Below, piece after piece: positions 26,146-36,215 of a stretch of DNA of 64,000 nucleotides. The stretch is from Prorocentrum cordatum (lineage: Eukaryota; Sar; Dinophyceae; Prorocentrales; Prorocentraceae), in assembly GCA_963575745.1 (NCBI GenBank), contig CAUYUJ010022415.1, forward strand, positions 367,001-431,000, given 5' to 3'. The notes beneath the pieces are model-generated. The model did no database searches, was not told where the DNA came from, and worked only from the letters and a program-made list of their open reading frames with translations. Within the stretch, counting starts at the first letter, position 1. Each line of letters starts with the position of its first letter. A program made the translations under genes and the position numbers.

Positions 26146-26260
26146 AGCGAACACTCGCGGTGTCCGGGCAAATAGGGCGCGCGTGCCTTGAGCCCAAGGC
26201 AGCGGCGCGCGAGCTATGCTCCCGATACTGTAACATCTCCCAAAGAGCTACCCTTAAAGT
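25958..26260 (-). repeat. 5' LTR of copia element
   Basis: Pair of 10296-10598. The gag frame is already open here, and its first ATG (26143-26145) lies within the LTR, so transcripts would have to start close to the upstream LTR edge for that ATG to be used. Confidence 0.92.
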
Positions 26261-26580
26261 CCCGGCACAGCGTTTCGTGGCCCCATAGAGCTCCACCGAA
26301 GCCCCCGGTGGGACCGCCCGCGCGCGCCCCACGCGCTTGATTCCAAATTTTCGCCCACCAAGTACAGCGCTGCGTGGCCCCGTAGGGGGCCCCACCGACG
26401 GCCCCAGTCTCACTGCCCGCGTGCGCCCCGCGCGCCCAAATATGCATTTTCACCCGCCCAGCGCAGCGCTTCGTGGTCCCATAGGGAGCTCCACCGACGG
26501 CCCCAGCGCCGCTGCCCGCATGCGGCCTCGCCCGCCCAGCGCAGCGCTTCATGGCCCAATGGGGAGCTTCACCGCTGAAA
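26261..26580 (+). repeat. ~95-bp satellite array, right part
   Basis: This continues the array broken at 10295. It starts with the second CCCGG copy and holds about three more units with the same CAGCGCTTCGTGG and AGGGAGCTCCACCGA blocks. Confidence 0.88.
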
Positions 26581-27525
26581 ATATTCACAATTGCGGTACC
26601 CACAACTGCGCGTGTTCCTTGAAGTGCGTCGTCGGATCTCTGACCTGTGAATGTGATGCTGACGTCTGCGCTCTTTAACTGGCGCGCGACGGTCTCATGC
26701 AGATTGTCGCGGATCCAACTGTTGACGCCTGCGACGCAACCTCGTCCTCGCCCGCCTCCCCAAACCGGAGAGCGTTCGCACGTATCTTTCAGGTGTGCTC
26801 ATCGAAATTGGCAGGGAGGTCGTGGCAGCATCTCTGGCAACGCCGTCTGTCATTCTGAATTTCGGTTTCTCCTGCCTGGGCGAGCGTCTCGATCCGCGGA
26901 TGTTTCCACCGGCGCTCAACTCGCGACCCAGATCGGGGAGGGCCTGATCGGGGGCCGCGCGAGCGCTATCGGTGGCAATATCTGGGGAAAGAGATTCGCA
27001 TCCCTTGCTCGGTCATCAGATCGGATGTCTGCGCGAGATTGGCGTCCTGTGGCAGTGCCAGGGTGCTCGGCCATGATATGCTTGGCCTGCCCCACGAGGG
27101 CCGCTTCCTCCGCGGCCTTCTAATGGCCCTGGAGAAAAAATCGAGGTCCGCACGGAGTGCATCAATAGCTGTTCCTCAGTGGGAGCGGCCGCAGTAGCGG
27201 AGCTTCCACGGTAAGGTGTGGGCCCTGGGAACACGCGGAATCTCTCGGGGCCGATCTCTTCAGATGGGCGCGGGGGATTATTGGCGTCAGCCGTAGCAGT
27301 GGCCGCGCCAGGTTGTTGCGCATAGTGTGCATGCGCGGGGCTTTCGCCCGGCTAACCGCGACGCCATGAGAATTCAGATTGCAGAAACCATTGGAATGTC
27401 AAGTCGGCCGCGATCTCATCGCCCCACATCTTACGACATGCAATGAGTCCCGGATGATTGCGATGAATATGTGCGAGACTGGTCTCGGCCAGGCGGTTCT
27501 GCTGAATCATTCTTCTCCGGTGAAG
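26581..27525. other. No confident gene
   Basis: Unique-looking GC-rich sequence. Short open frames on both strands resemble no family I know. A fragment on the plus strand around 26790-26920 reads like protein but cannot be placed. Confidence 0.35.
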
Positions 27526-28200
27526 CTCCCTGCGAGGCCGCGAAGCGCTGCGCTGGGCGTCTATGGGGCCGCGAAACGCAATGCTGGGGGGGGGGGGGGG
27601 GGCGCGCGCGGGCGGCGGCGTCGGGGCCGTCGGTGGGCCCCCCCATGGGGCCGCGAAGCGCTGTGCTGAGCGGGGGGGGCGCATGCGGGCGGTGGCACTT
27701 GGGCCGTCGGCGGAGCCCCCAACGGGGCCGCGAAACGGGCGCATGCGGGCGGTGGCGCCCAGACCTTCGGTGGAGCTCCCTATGGGCCACGAAACGCGTG
27801 AGTGGTGTGCCAAATTCAGCGTGGGGGGCGCACGCGGGCGGCCCCGCTGGGGGCTTCGGAGGAGCTCCATGGGGCAACAAAGCGCGCTCTGCACCAGGCG
27901 AGCGAAAATTCCAAATTGGGCGCGTGGGCCGCACGCGGGCGGCCCCACTGGGGGCTTCGGTGGAGCTGCCTGCGGGGCCGCGACAAGCTGTGCTGAGCGG
28001 GTGAAAATGCATTGTTTTGAATGGGGCGCACGCGGGCGGTCCCACTGGGGGCTTCGATGGAGCTAACTATGAAGCCACGGAGCGACGCACTGGGAGAATG
28101 ACAGTGCCAAATTGGGCGTGCGGGGCGCGCGCGGGCGGCCCCACTGGGGGCTTCGGTGAAGCCCCCATGGGGCCACGAAGCGCTGCGCTGGGCGTGCGAC
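27526..28200 (-). repeat. ~95-bp satellite array, inverted orientation
   Basis: Reverse-complement units of the 9.7-kb array: GGCGGCCCCACTGGGGGCTT, CGGTGGAGCTCCCTATG and GGGGCCACGAAGCGC recur about every 95 bp. A pure G run lies at about 27587-27602. Confidence 0.88.
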
Positions 28201-28356
28201 CCCGGACTCCGAGAGCCCCGACGCCCCCCGCGCGGGGAGTATGGGTTGCCCCCTGCACGTCCATGGGGGGGGCGCGTTGCTGCGGCTGTCCTGACTGTAA
28301 GTGCGGCTGGGGCCCCTCTCAGGGGTCTTTGTGCCAGACGCAGTGTGGGCGCGTGA

Positions 28357-28788
28357 TCAGCCGCGGCCCAGCGCGCAGTGTTTGCCCGGGTCAGCAAAGA
28401 ACCTGCTCTCTGGAACGCGGGGCCATCTGCGCCGGTCTTGTCGTGGGCAAGTGCGAACGACAGATATTGGCACCTCCGTCTTTGGGCGGCCGTTGCGCGC
28501 CTCGCCCTGTGGGGGGGCTGTTTGGGCCGTTTCTCGCGGGCGCCTTGCTGGCCGCGACGCGCGCCCAGGAAGTCCCGGCGTGGAACGGTCGCCGGAACCC
28601 TCGCGTCGCAATTTGCACCGTTCACCGTTCTTGCAACGGCCTGCCTTGCACGCGGCGCATGCGGCCAATTCGTGGCGAGTCGCCTCGTTCTTGGGATCGT
28701 GTAGGTTGCGTTCAAGTCGGCGCGTCCCGACGTTTGCCAGAACGCGCTCTCGAAGCCAATCGCATGCGCGACTGGGGTCGCCCATCAT
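28357..28788 (-). CDS. Possible zinc-finger-like coding fragment
   Basis: The minus strand contains HELAACAACKAGRCKNGERC, with Cys spacing reminiscent of the short CCCH fingers common in dinoflagellate proteins, although the final His is not in place. The rest is Arg/Pro-rich. It may be a single exon or chance; I do not assign a function. Confidence 0.22.
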   Translation of the reverse strand: MMGDPSRACDWLRERVLANVGTRRLERNLHDPKNEATRHELAACAACKAGRCKNGERCKLRREGSGDRSTPGLPGRASRPARRPRETAQTAPPQGEARNGRPKTEVPISVVRTCPRQDRRRWPRVPESRFFADPGKHCALGRG

Positions 28789-30498
28789 CTAATTGTGGTC
28801 ACGCATGTCTTGCGGCGTCCATGGGGGTCCGTGGATCTGTGCTCGACGCAATGAAATGCGTATTTTTGTGTCTGATGGATCGCGGCATTCCGACAGTCCA
28901 CAACGAACCCTTGGATGTCGTCGTCTCGCATGCGAATGAGTTGGAGACGTTCGAAGTCGCGCGCGCTGTGTCGTCGGCAAGATTGTAGGACAACCCAATA
29001 GATCTGTCCTCCTTTCAACATGCGGCCGGCTTTACATTCATGACCTTCGAGGTTCTTCATGCGATAACGGAGTTCGGTAGTGACAACAGCCGAACGTCCA
29101 GCGGCGAGCTCGCAATCGATGCTCTCACAGTCGCCGCTGTCACGAAGGCCCTCAAATGTAGCACCCGGGTGTTCGGCAACGCAGAGAATGGCGCATGCCT
29201 TGGCAGGGCGTCCCGACGCACTGCCGAAGTTACCCCTGGCCATGCGTTGCCACTCTTGTAACTGAGCAAAGGCGTGAAAGTTGGAGGGTGCGAACAGTAT
29301 CAAATGCCTTAATCGGGGTAGCGCCACGCAGAGAATACCGACATATTCTGCGATGGATGCGGTTGCGTTGGCGATGGCGCGCGCACAGGAGACGCCCGAC
29401 GTGTCTGCGTTGGGGCTGCTGCAGAGGCAGCTCCTGGTGACGTGCGTCGCGGTGGTCCTGCGCGGATACTTCCATGTGCGAGGGCTGGGGAAATGTCGGC
29501 CGTGGGTACTGGAGGTTCCGAAAGGGGAGTGGGCCTTGGCGTCGCTGGCGCGAGCCGTCATGGCGGCTTCGGCGGTCGTGAGATCGTTCTGCACATCCTC
29601 GACGCTCTGTCTGAGACCGCGTATCTCGCTCGTCGCTGGTGTCATGCGCGCAGGGAGTGCTGGTCCAGCCGATGCTATAGACGCTGGAATCGTCGGTTGC
29701 GTTCGGCTCGCATTTGTTATTTCTTTCTTGGGGGGGGGAGGGGGGGGGGGGGTCGGCGTCTCTTTCGCTGGGGATCTGGGCGAGGCGAACCCGCGCGCGG
29801 CCCGCCGCCATCCCTGCCTCGGCCAACTCGGCAGCGAGGGGGGCGAACTCGCAATAAGAAATCGGGGTGCCCAGCAGCGCAGTCTGGGCCCGTGCACCAC
29901 CCAGTGCAGCCAGCAAGTCAGGCAACTGCTGCTCGACCGTGGAGACGCGGTTCTCAAGCGCTGGCGCGCGTCGCTCTGATGCGCCAAGACGATGGGCAAT
30001 AATTATCTCGGCAGCGCGCAGCTTGCCGCGCAGCACGATGCGGTCGCTGTACTTTTGGAGTGCAGGTTGGCAGTGGTCACGCAAACGTGAATGCGGAGCG
30101 CAATGGGGTCATCGCGGGGCTGTTGATCCGAACTCTCAGATACCTCCATGGCAGGAACCTGCCGTAATGTCAGGATCTCGTATTGTAGGGCCCTGGCGGC
30201 GGCGGCGCCCGCGTCCGCGGCGCTGGCGAGCTGCGCTTCTGCGGCGAGGAGGTAGTCGCGGAGCGTCTGCATGGTGATTGAGTCGGCGCCCTGGTGTGAT
30301 TCCACACGACCAACTTGATATTGGACCTCGTTGAAGATCGATCGATCCTCGGCGATCCGCGCGTCGAACAGAGCAAGAGCATGCTGGACTCTCTTGCCTA
30401 AAATTTGCAGTCTGTGTCGAGTGATCGGCGGCTGTGGCAGCGAGACCCGACAACTGCTGGGTCGTGTAAGTTTCAACATGGTCTCTGAACTCTGCCAA
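28785..30498 (-). pseudogene. Decayed coiled-coil protein, unidentified
   Basis: Protein-like sequence passes through several frames. It starts at about 30498 with MAEFRDHVETYTTQQL, then ARIAEDRSIFNEVQYQVGRV, a helical region ending REVPAM-like, KLRAAEIIIAHRLGASERR and VSTVEQQLPDLLAALG, a low-complexity Pro run from a G homopolymer (29729-29750), VEDVQNDLTTAEAAM, and finally a 210-residue segment including YVGILCVALPRLRHLILF and RPAKACAILCVAEHPG. The coiled-coil first half and compact second half suggest a retroelement ORF1-like protein, but I cannot name it. Confidence 0.35.
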
Positions 30499-31156
30499 CT
30501 CATCGGCGGAGGGCGACGCGCGTGCCGTTATATCGCGCCGCGGGTAATTCTGCCGTGGGCGCCTCTGTCAGGGGCTGCGGTTGGTGTCTCCATGTTAAGA
30601 TTGCAGCGCGATCCTCGATGGCACGCGTGTTCGGACACGGGAACTGATACGGGGCTCGAAAGGCCTGTGGTGTCCCAGCGGCGGCGTCGCGCGGAGACGC
30701 TCGGAGGACACGTTTCGTTCCCGCCGCCGCGGGTGGTTACACCCGCGAAGCTATGTGACGAGGAAAGCGCCGGTGCTTCCACCGGCGAAAGTATTGAACT
30801 CATGTTGGCGCCAGGTGACGGAACAATCGGCTGGAAACTGGGTCTAAATGCTAAGTTCTAGATTGCGCCGGCACGAAGGAATTGAAAGTACCCATGTCTA
30901 CAGAGCAAGATTGTGCCTGCTTTGAGCGGTGAAGCTCAGTTTCAAGGAGGGCGTCGGCGCTGCCTTCCCCTGGTAGGGGGACTGCGGTATCCTCCGCTGT
31001 CCCATTGCCCTCGCCGCGTCGCTGCGATTCCACCGTCGAGGAACCACCGCGCATAGAGGCGCTGGCCCCCGTATGGGGCCAGCGCCATGTGCAAGGCTTG
31101 ATGTCGGCGCGAGGTCTCGCAACGGACAACGAAATTGAAAAGGCTGATACCCTACG

Positions 31157-31354
31157 AACGAAGGTTAGCAACCGATGAGTCGAACCTACCGTGCGGCCCG
31201 TAAGTATGAAACGATTAAAAGAAAACATGTTTGTTGTTATCCTCGCGCCCTTTGGACAGAGGGCGCTGGAGTATCAACTACGGTGCTCAAAATGTCCAGC
31301 ACCTGCGCCGAAAGGATAGCAGGAACGATGGATAGAACAGAAAGAAGAGCGGCG

Positions 31355-31355
<1 letters not shown>
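31157..31355. repeat. Dispersed repeat, second copy
   Basis: Diverged partner of 1056-1255, in the same orientation. It is followed directly by a CA microsatellite. Confidence 0.55.

Positions 31356-31356
<1 letters not shown>

Positions 31357-31418
<62 letters not shown>
31357..31418. repeat. (CA)n microsatellite
   Basis: Uninterrupted CA repeat of about 31 units. Confidence 0.98.
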
Positions 31419-31421
<3 letters not shown>

Positions 31422-31439
31422 AAGATGGCTCTAGAAAGC

Positions 31440-31760
31440 CCCCACAGACACCGAAAACAGCCCCAAGACGGTCACATGAGCGCCCGAAGAGCGCTCCAAG
31501 AGGGGTCCAGGAGGCGGTTATTCGGTGCTCCCGAGGGGGGGCGTTGTTTAAAACAGTTTGTTTAATCGATATCCTCCAAGGTGGCCCAAAGAGCGCCCCT
31601 GAAACTCCAAAGAGCGGCCCAGGAGGGCCCCAAGAGGCGCCGAGACGGCCCCAAGAGGCGTTCAGGAAGCCTCCGAGAAGCTCGCAACAGACCCCCAAGA
31701 AGCCTCAGGAGGGCGCCCGAGGCACCCAAGACGCTGAAAGACGGTCCTGGGCTCGCTAGG
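31440..31760. repeat. 11-nt-period degenerate array (CCAAGAGGC family)
   Basis: Successive units of 10-12 nt resembling CCCCAAGAGGC. An embedded boundary motif TTTAATCGATATCCTCC at about 31560 recurs in variant form at 32258, 41107 and 61658. Confidence 0.75.
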
Positions 31761-31764
31761 ATGC

Positions 31765-31885
31765 CCCTCCTCCTCCTCCTCCTCCTCCTCCTCCTCCTCC
31801 TCCTCCTCCTCCTCCTCTCCCTCCTCCTCCTCCTCCTCCTCCTCCCCCTCCTCCCCCCTCCTCCTCCTCCTCCTCCTTCTCCATC
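31765..31885. repeat. (CTC)n microsatellite
   Basis: Long trinucleotide run, pyrimidine-only on the plus strand. It grades into a pyrimidine-rich stretch to about 31975. Confidence 0.95.
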
Positions 31886-32254
31886 TTCTCTTTGTCCACT
31901 GTCTTTTCCTCCTTCATCCTCTTCGCCCTCTTCCTTATTTTCCTCCTCCCTTTCTCCTCCACCATCCTCCCCCTCTTGGGGTACCGGACGGCTTCCCGCG
32001 CTCTTGGTCCCACCAGCCCTTTACGACGTAGGTGGTTTAGGGTGTTTCCTCTTCTCTCCCCTTTTTCCCCTTCGGGGAAGAGTTTACCCCTCCCCGAACT
32101 CCCCTCCACTGGACCTGGAGGGGGGTTCCGCGGGTCGCCGGAGCGTCCAAAACGGCCCCGGCGAGGAAGCCACAAACATTGGTTTTAGTAAGGGTTTTAC
32201 TAAGGGTGTTAGCCCACTTCGGCCTTTTGGATTTTGGCCCAAATTAAGACCGCC

Positions 32255-33040
32255 CCTTCTTTGATCGATCTCCTCCGAGATGGCCCAAGAGAGAGATCCG
32301 TGAGGCTCCCAAGGGTGCCCCATGAGGGCCCCAAGAGGTGGCCAGGAGGCCCCGAAAGGTCCCCAAGAGGCCCCCAGGATGCCCCCAACAGGCTCCCAAG
32401 AGACCCCCAAGAGTCCCCAAGAGGCCCCCCAGAGGCACCCAAGACGCTCCAAGAGGCTTCGGCGAGAATACCAAAAACATTGATATTACAAAGGTTTTGG
32501 CCACATGTTGGCATCCTGTGGGGTGGGGGGAGGGGCACTGCTTAAGATGACTCCAAGGGCGCCTGGGAGAGCCCAAAATGACCTCGAAGACGTCTCAAGA
32601 TATCCCAAGATGCCTGAAGACGGCTCACACGATGCTCCAAGTGGCCCCAAGACCGCTCCAAGACGGCTCCAAGTGGCACAATAGCTCCCCCAGGAGACCC
32701 CAAAGAGGCCCAAATCCTTCCAATCATTGGGAACATCAGTGTGTTTGCCTTTCTCGCCTTTTCGCTTCCGATGGCCATCCGAAGCTTCAAGATGGCTCCG
32801 AGGTGGCCCAAGAAGGTTCCAAGAGCGCTCCCAAGGCTCCCAAGAACGGTTCAACAGGGCCCCAAGAGGAGGCCCTTGGAGGCCCCAACAGGCGCCCAAG
32901 AGGCCTCGAAGAGGCTCCCAAAAGAGCCCCAAGAGGTCCCAAGAAACACTCCGAGGCACCCAAAACGCTCTACGAGGCGCCCGGGACCGCCAAGAGGCCC
33001 CCAGAGGCTCCAAGAGGCCTCCAATGGGGGACCCTTCCTC
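32255..33040. repeat. 11-nt-period degenerate arrays
   Basis: Two blocks (about 32270-32470 and 32560-33030) of CCCCAAGAGGC-like units. Counting one run gives unit lengths 11, 10, 11, 11, 11, 12, 10, 10, 11, 12, 11. Long ORFs here arise because three units are 33 nt, so the frame repeats without stops. Confidence 0.8.
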
Positions 33041-33205
33041 TGTGTGCTGCCCACTTCCCTGATCGAGGCAACTCCTCTGGGTATCGTTTCTGGATGGGCT
33101 GGTGGGTTACGCGAAGCCTTTGGAATTATTCTGCATGCTCCCCCATTTCCTTGATCACCTCAACTCCCCTGGGCGTCGTTTCTGGATGGGTTGGTGGGGA
33201 TATTT
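33041..33205. repeat. Two-copy ~90-bp tandem repeat
   Basis: TCGTTTCTGGATGGGCTGGT at about 33084 recurs with one change at 33175, each preceded by TTGATC/CTGATCGAGGCAACTCC-type sequence. Confidence 0.6.
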
Positions 33206-34849
33206 GTTGGCTCGCGAGCGCAAGCGGAAGTGCCGCGCGCCGTCCAAAGAAATTGCAAACTAGCAGTGGCCTAAATGACCCACTAAGCGCGCAGGAGCGA
33301 ACTACGCTGCGACTCAGAAGCCCGGGTGAGCCAAATTGTCAACAATTAATCCTACTCTGCCTGTGGAGGTCTCTCCTGGGCACGAGGACCGCCAGGTAAA
33401 GATTCAGGATGAAAAACTTGCCTCGGGGAAGGAACCGAAAGCTACAGGCGCCGGCGGCTCGACAAAATCGGGTGGTCGGTCTGGGTTCTCACAGATCCGA
33501 ACACGGCTTGGCACTCGCCGCTTTTTACACCACGCCACTCGCTGCTTGTTCTGCTCCACGCGCCTCTGCCACGACGGCTGCCCTGATCTCTTCGGCCCTG
33601 GAAAGACCACTCTAGGACCCTCCGATTCACCGACGATGACAAGAAGTTACACGGCGCGCTCCCGAAAACAATTGCCACCTCCCGTCGAGCAGTCTGGCCT
33701 GAACTGGATCGCCCGCGAAAGCAAATCGGATCGCCAACGGGCCGTCCCGAATCGAGTCGAAATTGGGTCGCTGCGCCCGGCCCCGGCTGACCCAAGCCGA
33801 CGTCGGTGAATCGAACCGAATCGAATCGGAATCGCGGACCTAGTCAGATTCGAATCGCACCAAATCGGATCGTAGGCGGCCGTGATAACGCCCTCCGCTG
33901 GGGCTGCAGAGCGAGGCCGACCACCAGGACCCAACCCAGAACCAGAGGGCCCGTACCACCTGCAAGCACGCGGAGGCCGAGCACGCCTGGCTCGGGGCAT
34001 CAGGGAGCAGGAGAAAAAGGAGTCGTGGAAAGTGGGGGGGGGCAGGGGGAAAACGGGAGGACAAAACTATCGATAGAGTCGTGCACGCACTCATCACGGC
34101 ATGCAGGCCATATCATCAGAAGAGAGAGTGAGAGCCCGTATGTAGCTGTTCTTCAAGATGTTGCTGGACTGGGCAACCCAACACAAAACAACAACGGCAC
34201 CCGCCAAGCGCAACACGATCGGAAAACGGCAACCAACTTCAAACAAACACGCTGCAACCCGAACCAAACAAAACAAGATGCGGACATCGCAACAACATCC
34301 GCAATCAAACAACATAATGTGGAAAACGGATCGCAAACAACAAATAGCCGCAAACGGCGAAACGGCAGTCCCCAAATGGAAAGAAACTGTACCCCAACAA
34401 CTGATAAACGCAAATTTTGGCAGCGGAGAAGAAAAATGCCCCCGCGTATGTTAAGAACACATAGGTGCGAACCTAATCCGGATGGCAGGGGAAAGGGAGA
34501 AAGAGACAGGCCCAGGGAGGGGGGAAGGCTGACTTGACGGGAAAAAAGGAAGGGAAGAGGGGAGGGGGAGGACCTGTGCGAACCCACTACGCACCAAACA
34601 AAAATGTTGCAATCGACCCTCGCCAGGAGTTCCCACTTCGTAAGTCTGGACCCAGAACCTATTAGCATCTTGGGAACAGTTTGCCACGCAACCCTTCGTG
34701 GTCAAAGGGCTCTTCGTCCCGCGCCCGAACACTCTTCGCAGTCCGTTCGCAGTTGGACCCGCCCTTGGGCGGTTCCTCCGCCAAATATGCCTACGTGAGT
34801 CCGCGCGGATGAGCGGCCGCCCCGGCATCGCCGCCACGGATGTGCTGCA
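33206..34849. other. No confident gene
   Basis: Contains a short GAATCG-type repeat at about 33797-33870 and an A-rich, CAAAC-rich stretch at 34170-34420. The latter has strong base skew (few G on the plus strand). No protein family is recognised. Confidence 0.35.
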
Positions 34850-35720
34850 TTTGGAAGAGCTTCTGTCTGGGTCGCACCCGGCTCTGGCTCCTGCAGGACG
34901 ACATCGCTGGCGAAAAAGCTGAAATATTGGTATGCACCGATACGTCCACCGCAGTGCCCTCGTCCAAGATCACATTTGCCGCCACGGCGACAGACGCTGC
35001 GTCGTTGCCCCAGACAACCGGGCCGAACCCCTCTTCCAGGCAAAAGGCTCCCACGCGAAGACGGGATGCATCCAGGCACCAGCTCTGAACTCGGTTCGCC
35101 GCGCGCAATAAATTGTCGTCGCCCGCATCGAAACATGTCACCGCGCAGCGACCGTCCTCCACGCGGAAAAGGCGCATGACAACGAGCAAAATAATGTCCA
35201 CGATCTTCGCGCGGACGTCGTCGGCTGACATAGCAGGGCGCTGCGCGAATGCGACGATGCTATTGCGATTGAAAAAGATCTCCGCCAACGCACTGCACTG
35301 TCCGTGTCGAAGCGCGGCGCAACGATTGCGTTCGGCATCTGCGCAGCCGTCTCGAAGGTAGGCGCTGGCACGGTCGCGAGTCGCGCGCGGTCGGCGAGAA
35401 TTGCCTTGACCATTCGCGAAGCGCCCACGGTTTTGCTGACCCCCCCCCGGGCGAGACAAGCCGCCAAGGCAACGGAGGTGTCGACGGCAACTTTCGTGGC
35501 ACTTCGTGGGATGGCATCCCTTGTGGGCACGGACTTGCGGAGGGACTCCGAGTCCAGGGACGCGAGGGCTACCATAATGGCTTGTCAGTCCATGCTTTTC
35601 TTGTCTTCCGCCGACTTGCTTGCCTTCGTGAGCAAAAAATTGATGGTATTCTCGAGGAGATGCGCGGGCGCAAGGAATTGGAACGGCCTGGTCTGGTCCT
35701 TGCTTAGCTAGGAATCCGGG
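34850..35720 (-). pseudogene. Decayed protein-coding remnant, unidentified
   Basis: On the minus strand, from about 35700: RTRPFQFLAPAHLLENTINF, an in-frame TGA near 35590, then MVALASLDSESLRKSVPT and VAVDTSVALAACLARG. A frame change near 35270 leads to RNSIVAFAQRPAMSADDVRA, IILLVVMRLFRVEDG, RVQSWCLDASRLRVGAF and AVDVSVHTNISAFSP. The pieces read as one protein with one stop and at least one frame change. I do not recognise the family. Confidence 0.4.
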
Positions 35721-35984
35721 CCACCGAAATAGGCGAAGTCGTCTCGGATCGCGCCGGCTCACTCGTTGCACGACCGACCGCTAACCGACCCGACCCGCAT
35801 GCTACCTCGAGAATGCACAAAGACTTGAATGTCCCGTCGGCCCGAACCGCCGCAGGTTCGCCCATTACGATACCGCACGCCGCCCGACCCGACCGTTTGG
35901 GTCCGCCCGCCCGACCCGACCCTCACGTTCCCGCCCGCCCGACACGCCGCCGGCTCGCCCAGCGATGCAATGCCGGAGACCAGG

Positions 35985-36215
35985 CGACCGAGCGATCTGG
36001 CGATTCCACCCTCCGGCGATCTGGCGACCCGCCGGCGATCCGGCGATATCCGGCGACCCCGCGATCCAGCGATATCCGGCGATCCCGCGCCCCAGCGATC
36101 TGGCGTTCCGGCGGTGGCGATCCGCCGATCTGCCAATCTGGCGATCTATCGATCTGGTCCGGCGATCTGGCGATCTCGTCTGGCGTTCCGGCGATCCCAC
36201 GATCAAGCGATCCCG
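35985..36215. repeat. Short-period minisatellite (GGCGATCTGGCGATCC-like)
   Basis: Units built on GGCGATC with 8-12 nt spacing, plus GGCGATATCC variants. All frames are open across it. Confidence 0.85.

Larger units (their letters stand above)
10296..26260 (-). mobile_element. Giant Ty1/copia LTR retrotransposon
   Basis: Full-length 15,965-bp element on the minus strand with 303-bp LTRs differing at 3 positions, a 5-bp target duplication and a tRNA-like primer site. The order is gag, a long auxiliary region, protease, methyltransferase-like regions, integrase, RT, RNase H. Integrase before RT marks Ty1/copia. Coding is spread over five open frames separated by one TGA and three +1 shifts. The near-identical LTRs indicate a recent insertion. 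Unusual cargo: Tpt1/KptA domain, RING-like finger, membrane segments and at least 38 GNRA hairpins. Confidence 0.95.

Noticed and set aside
31760-32264. Leu- and Ser-rich ORF over the CTC repeat
   Set aside because: It is produced by the trinucleotide repeat and the adjoining pyrimidine tract.
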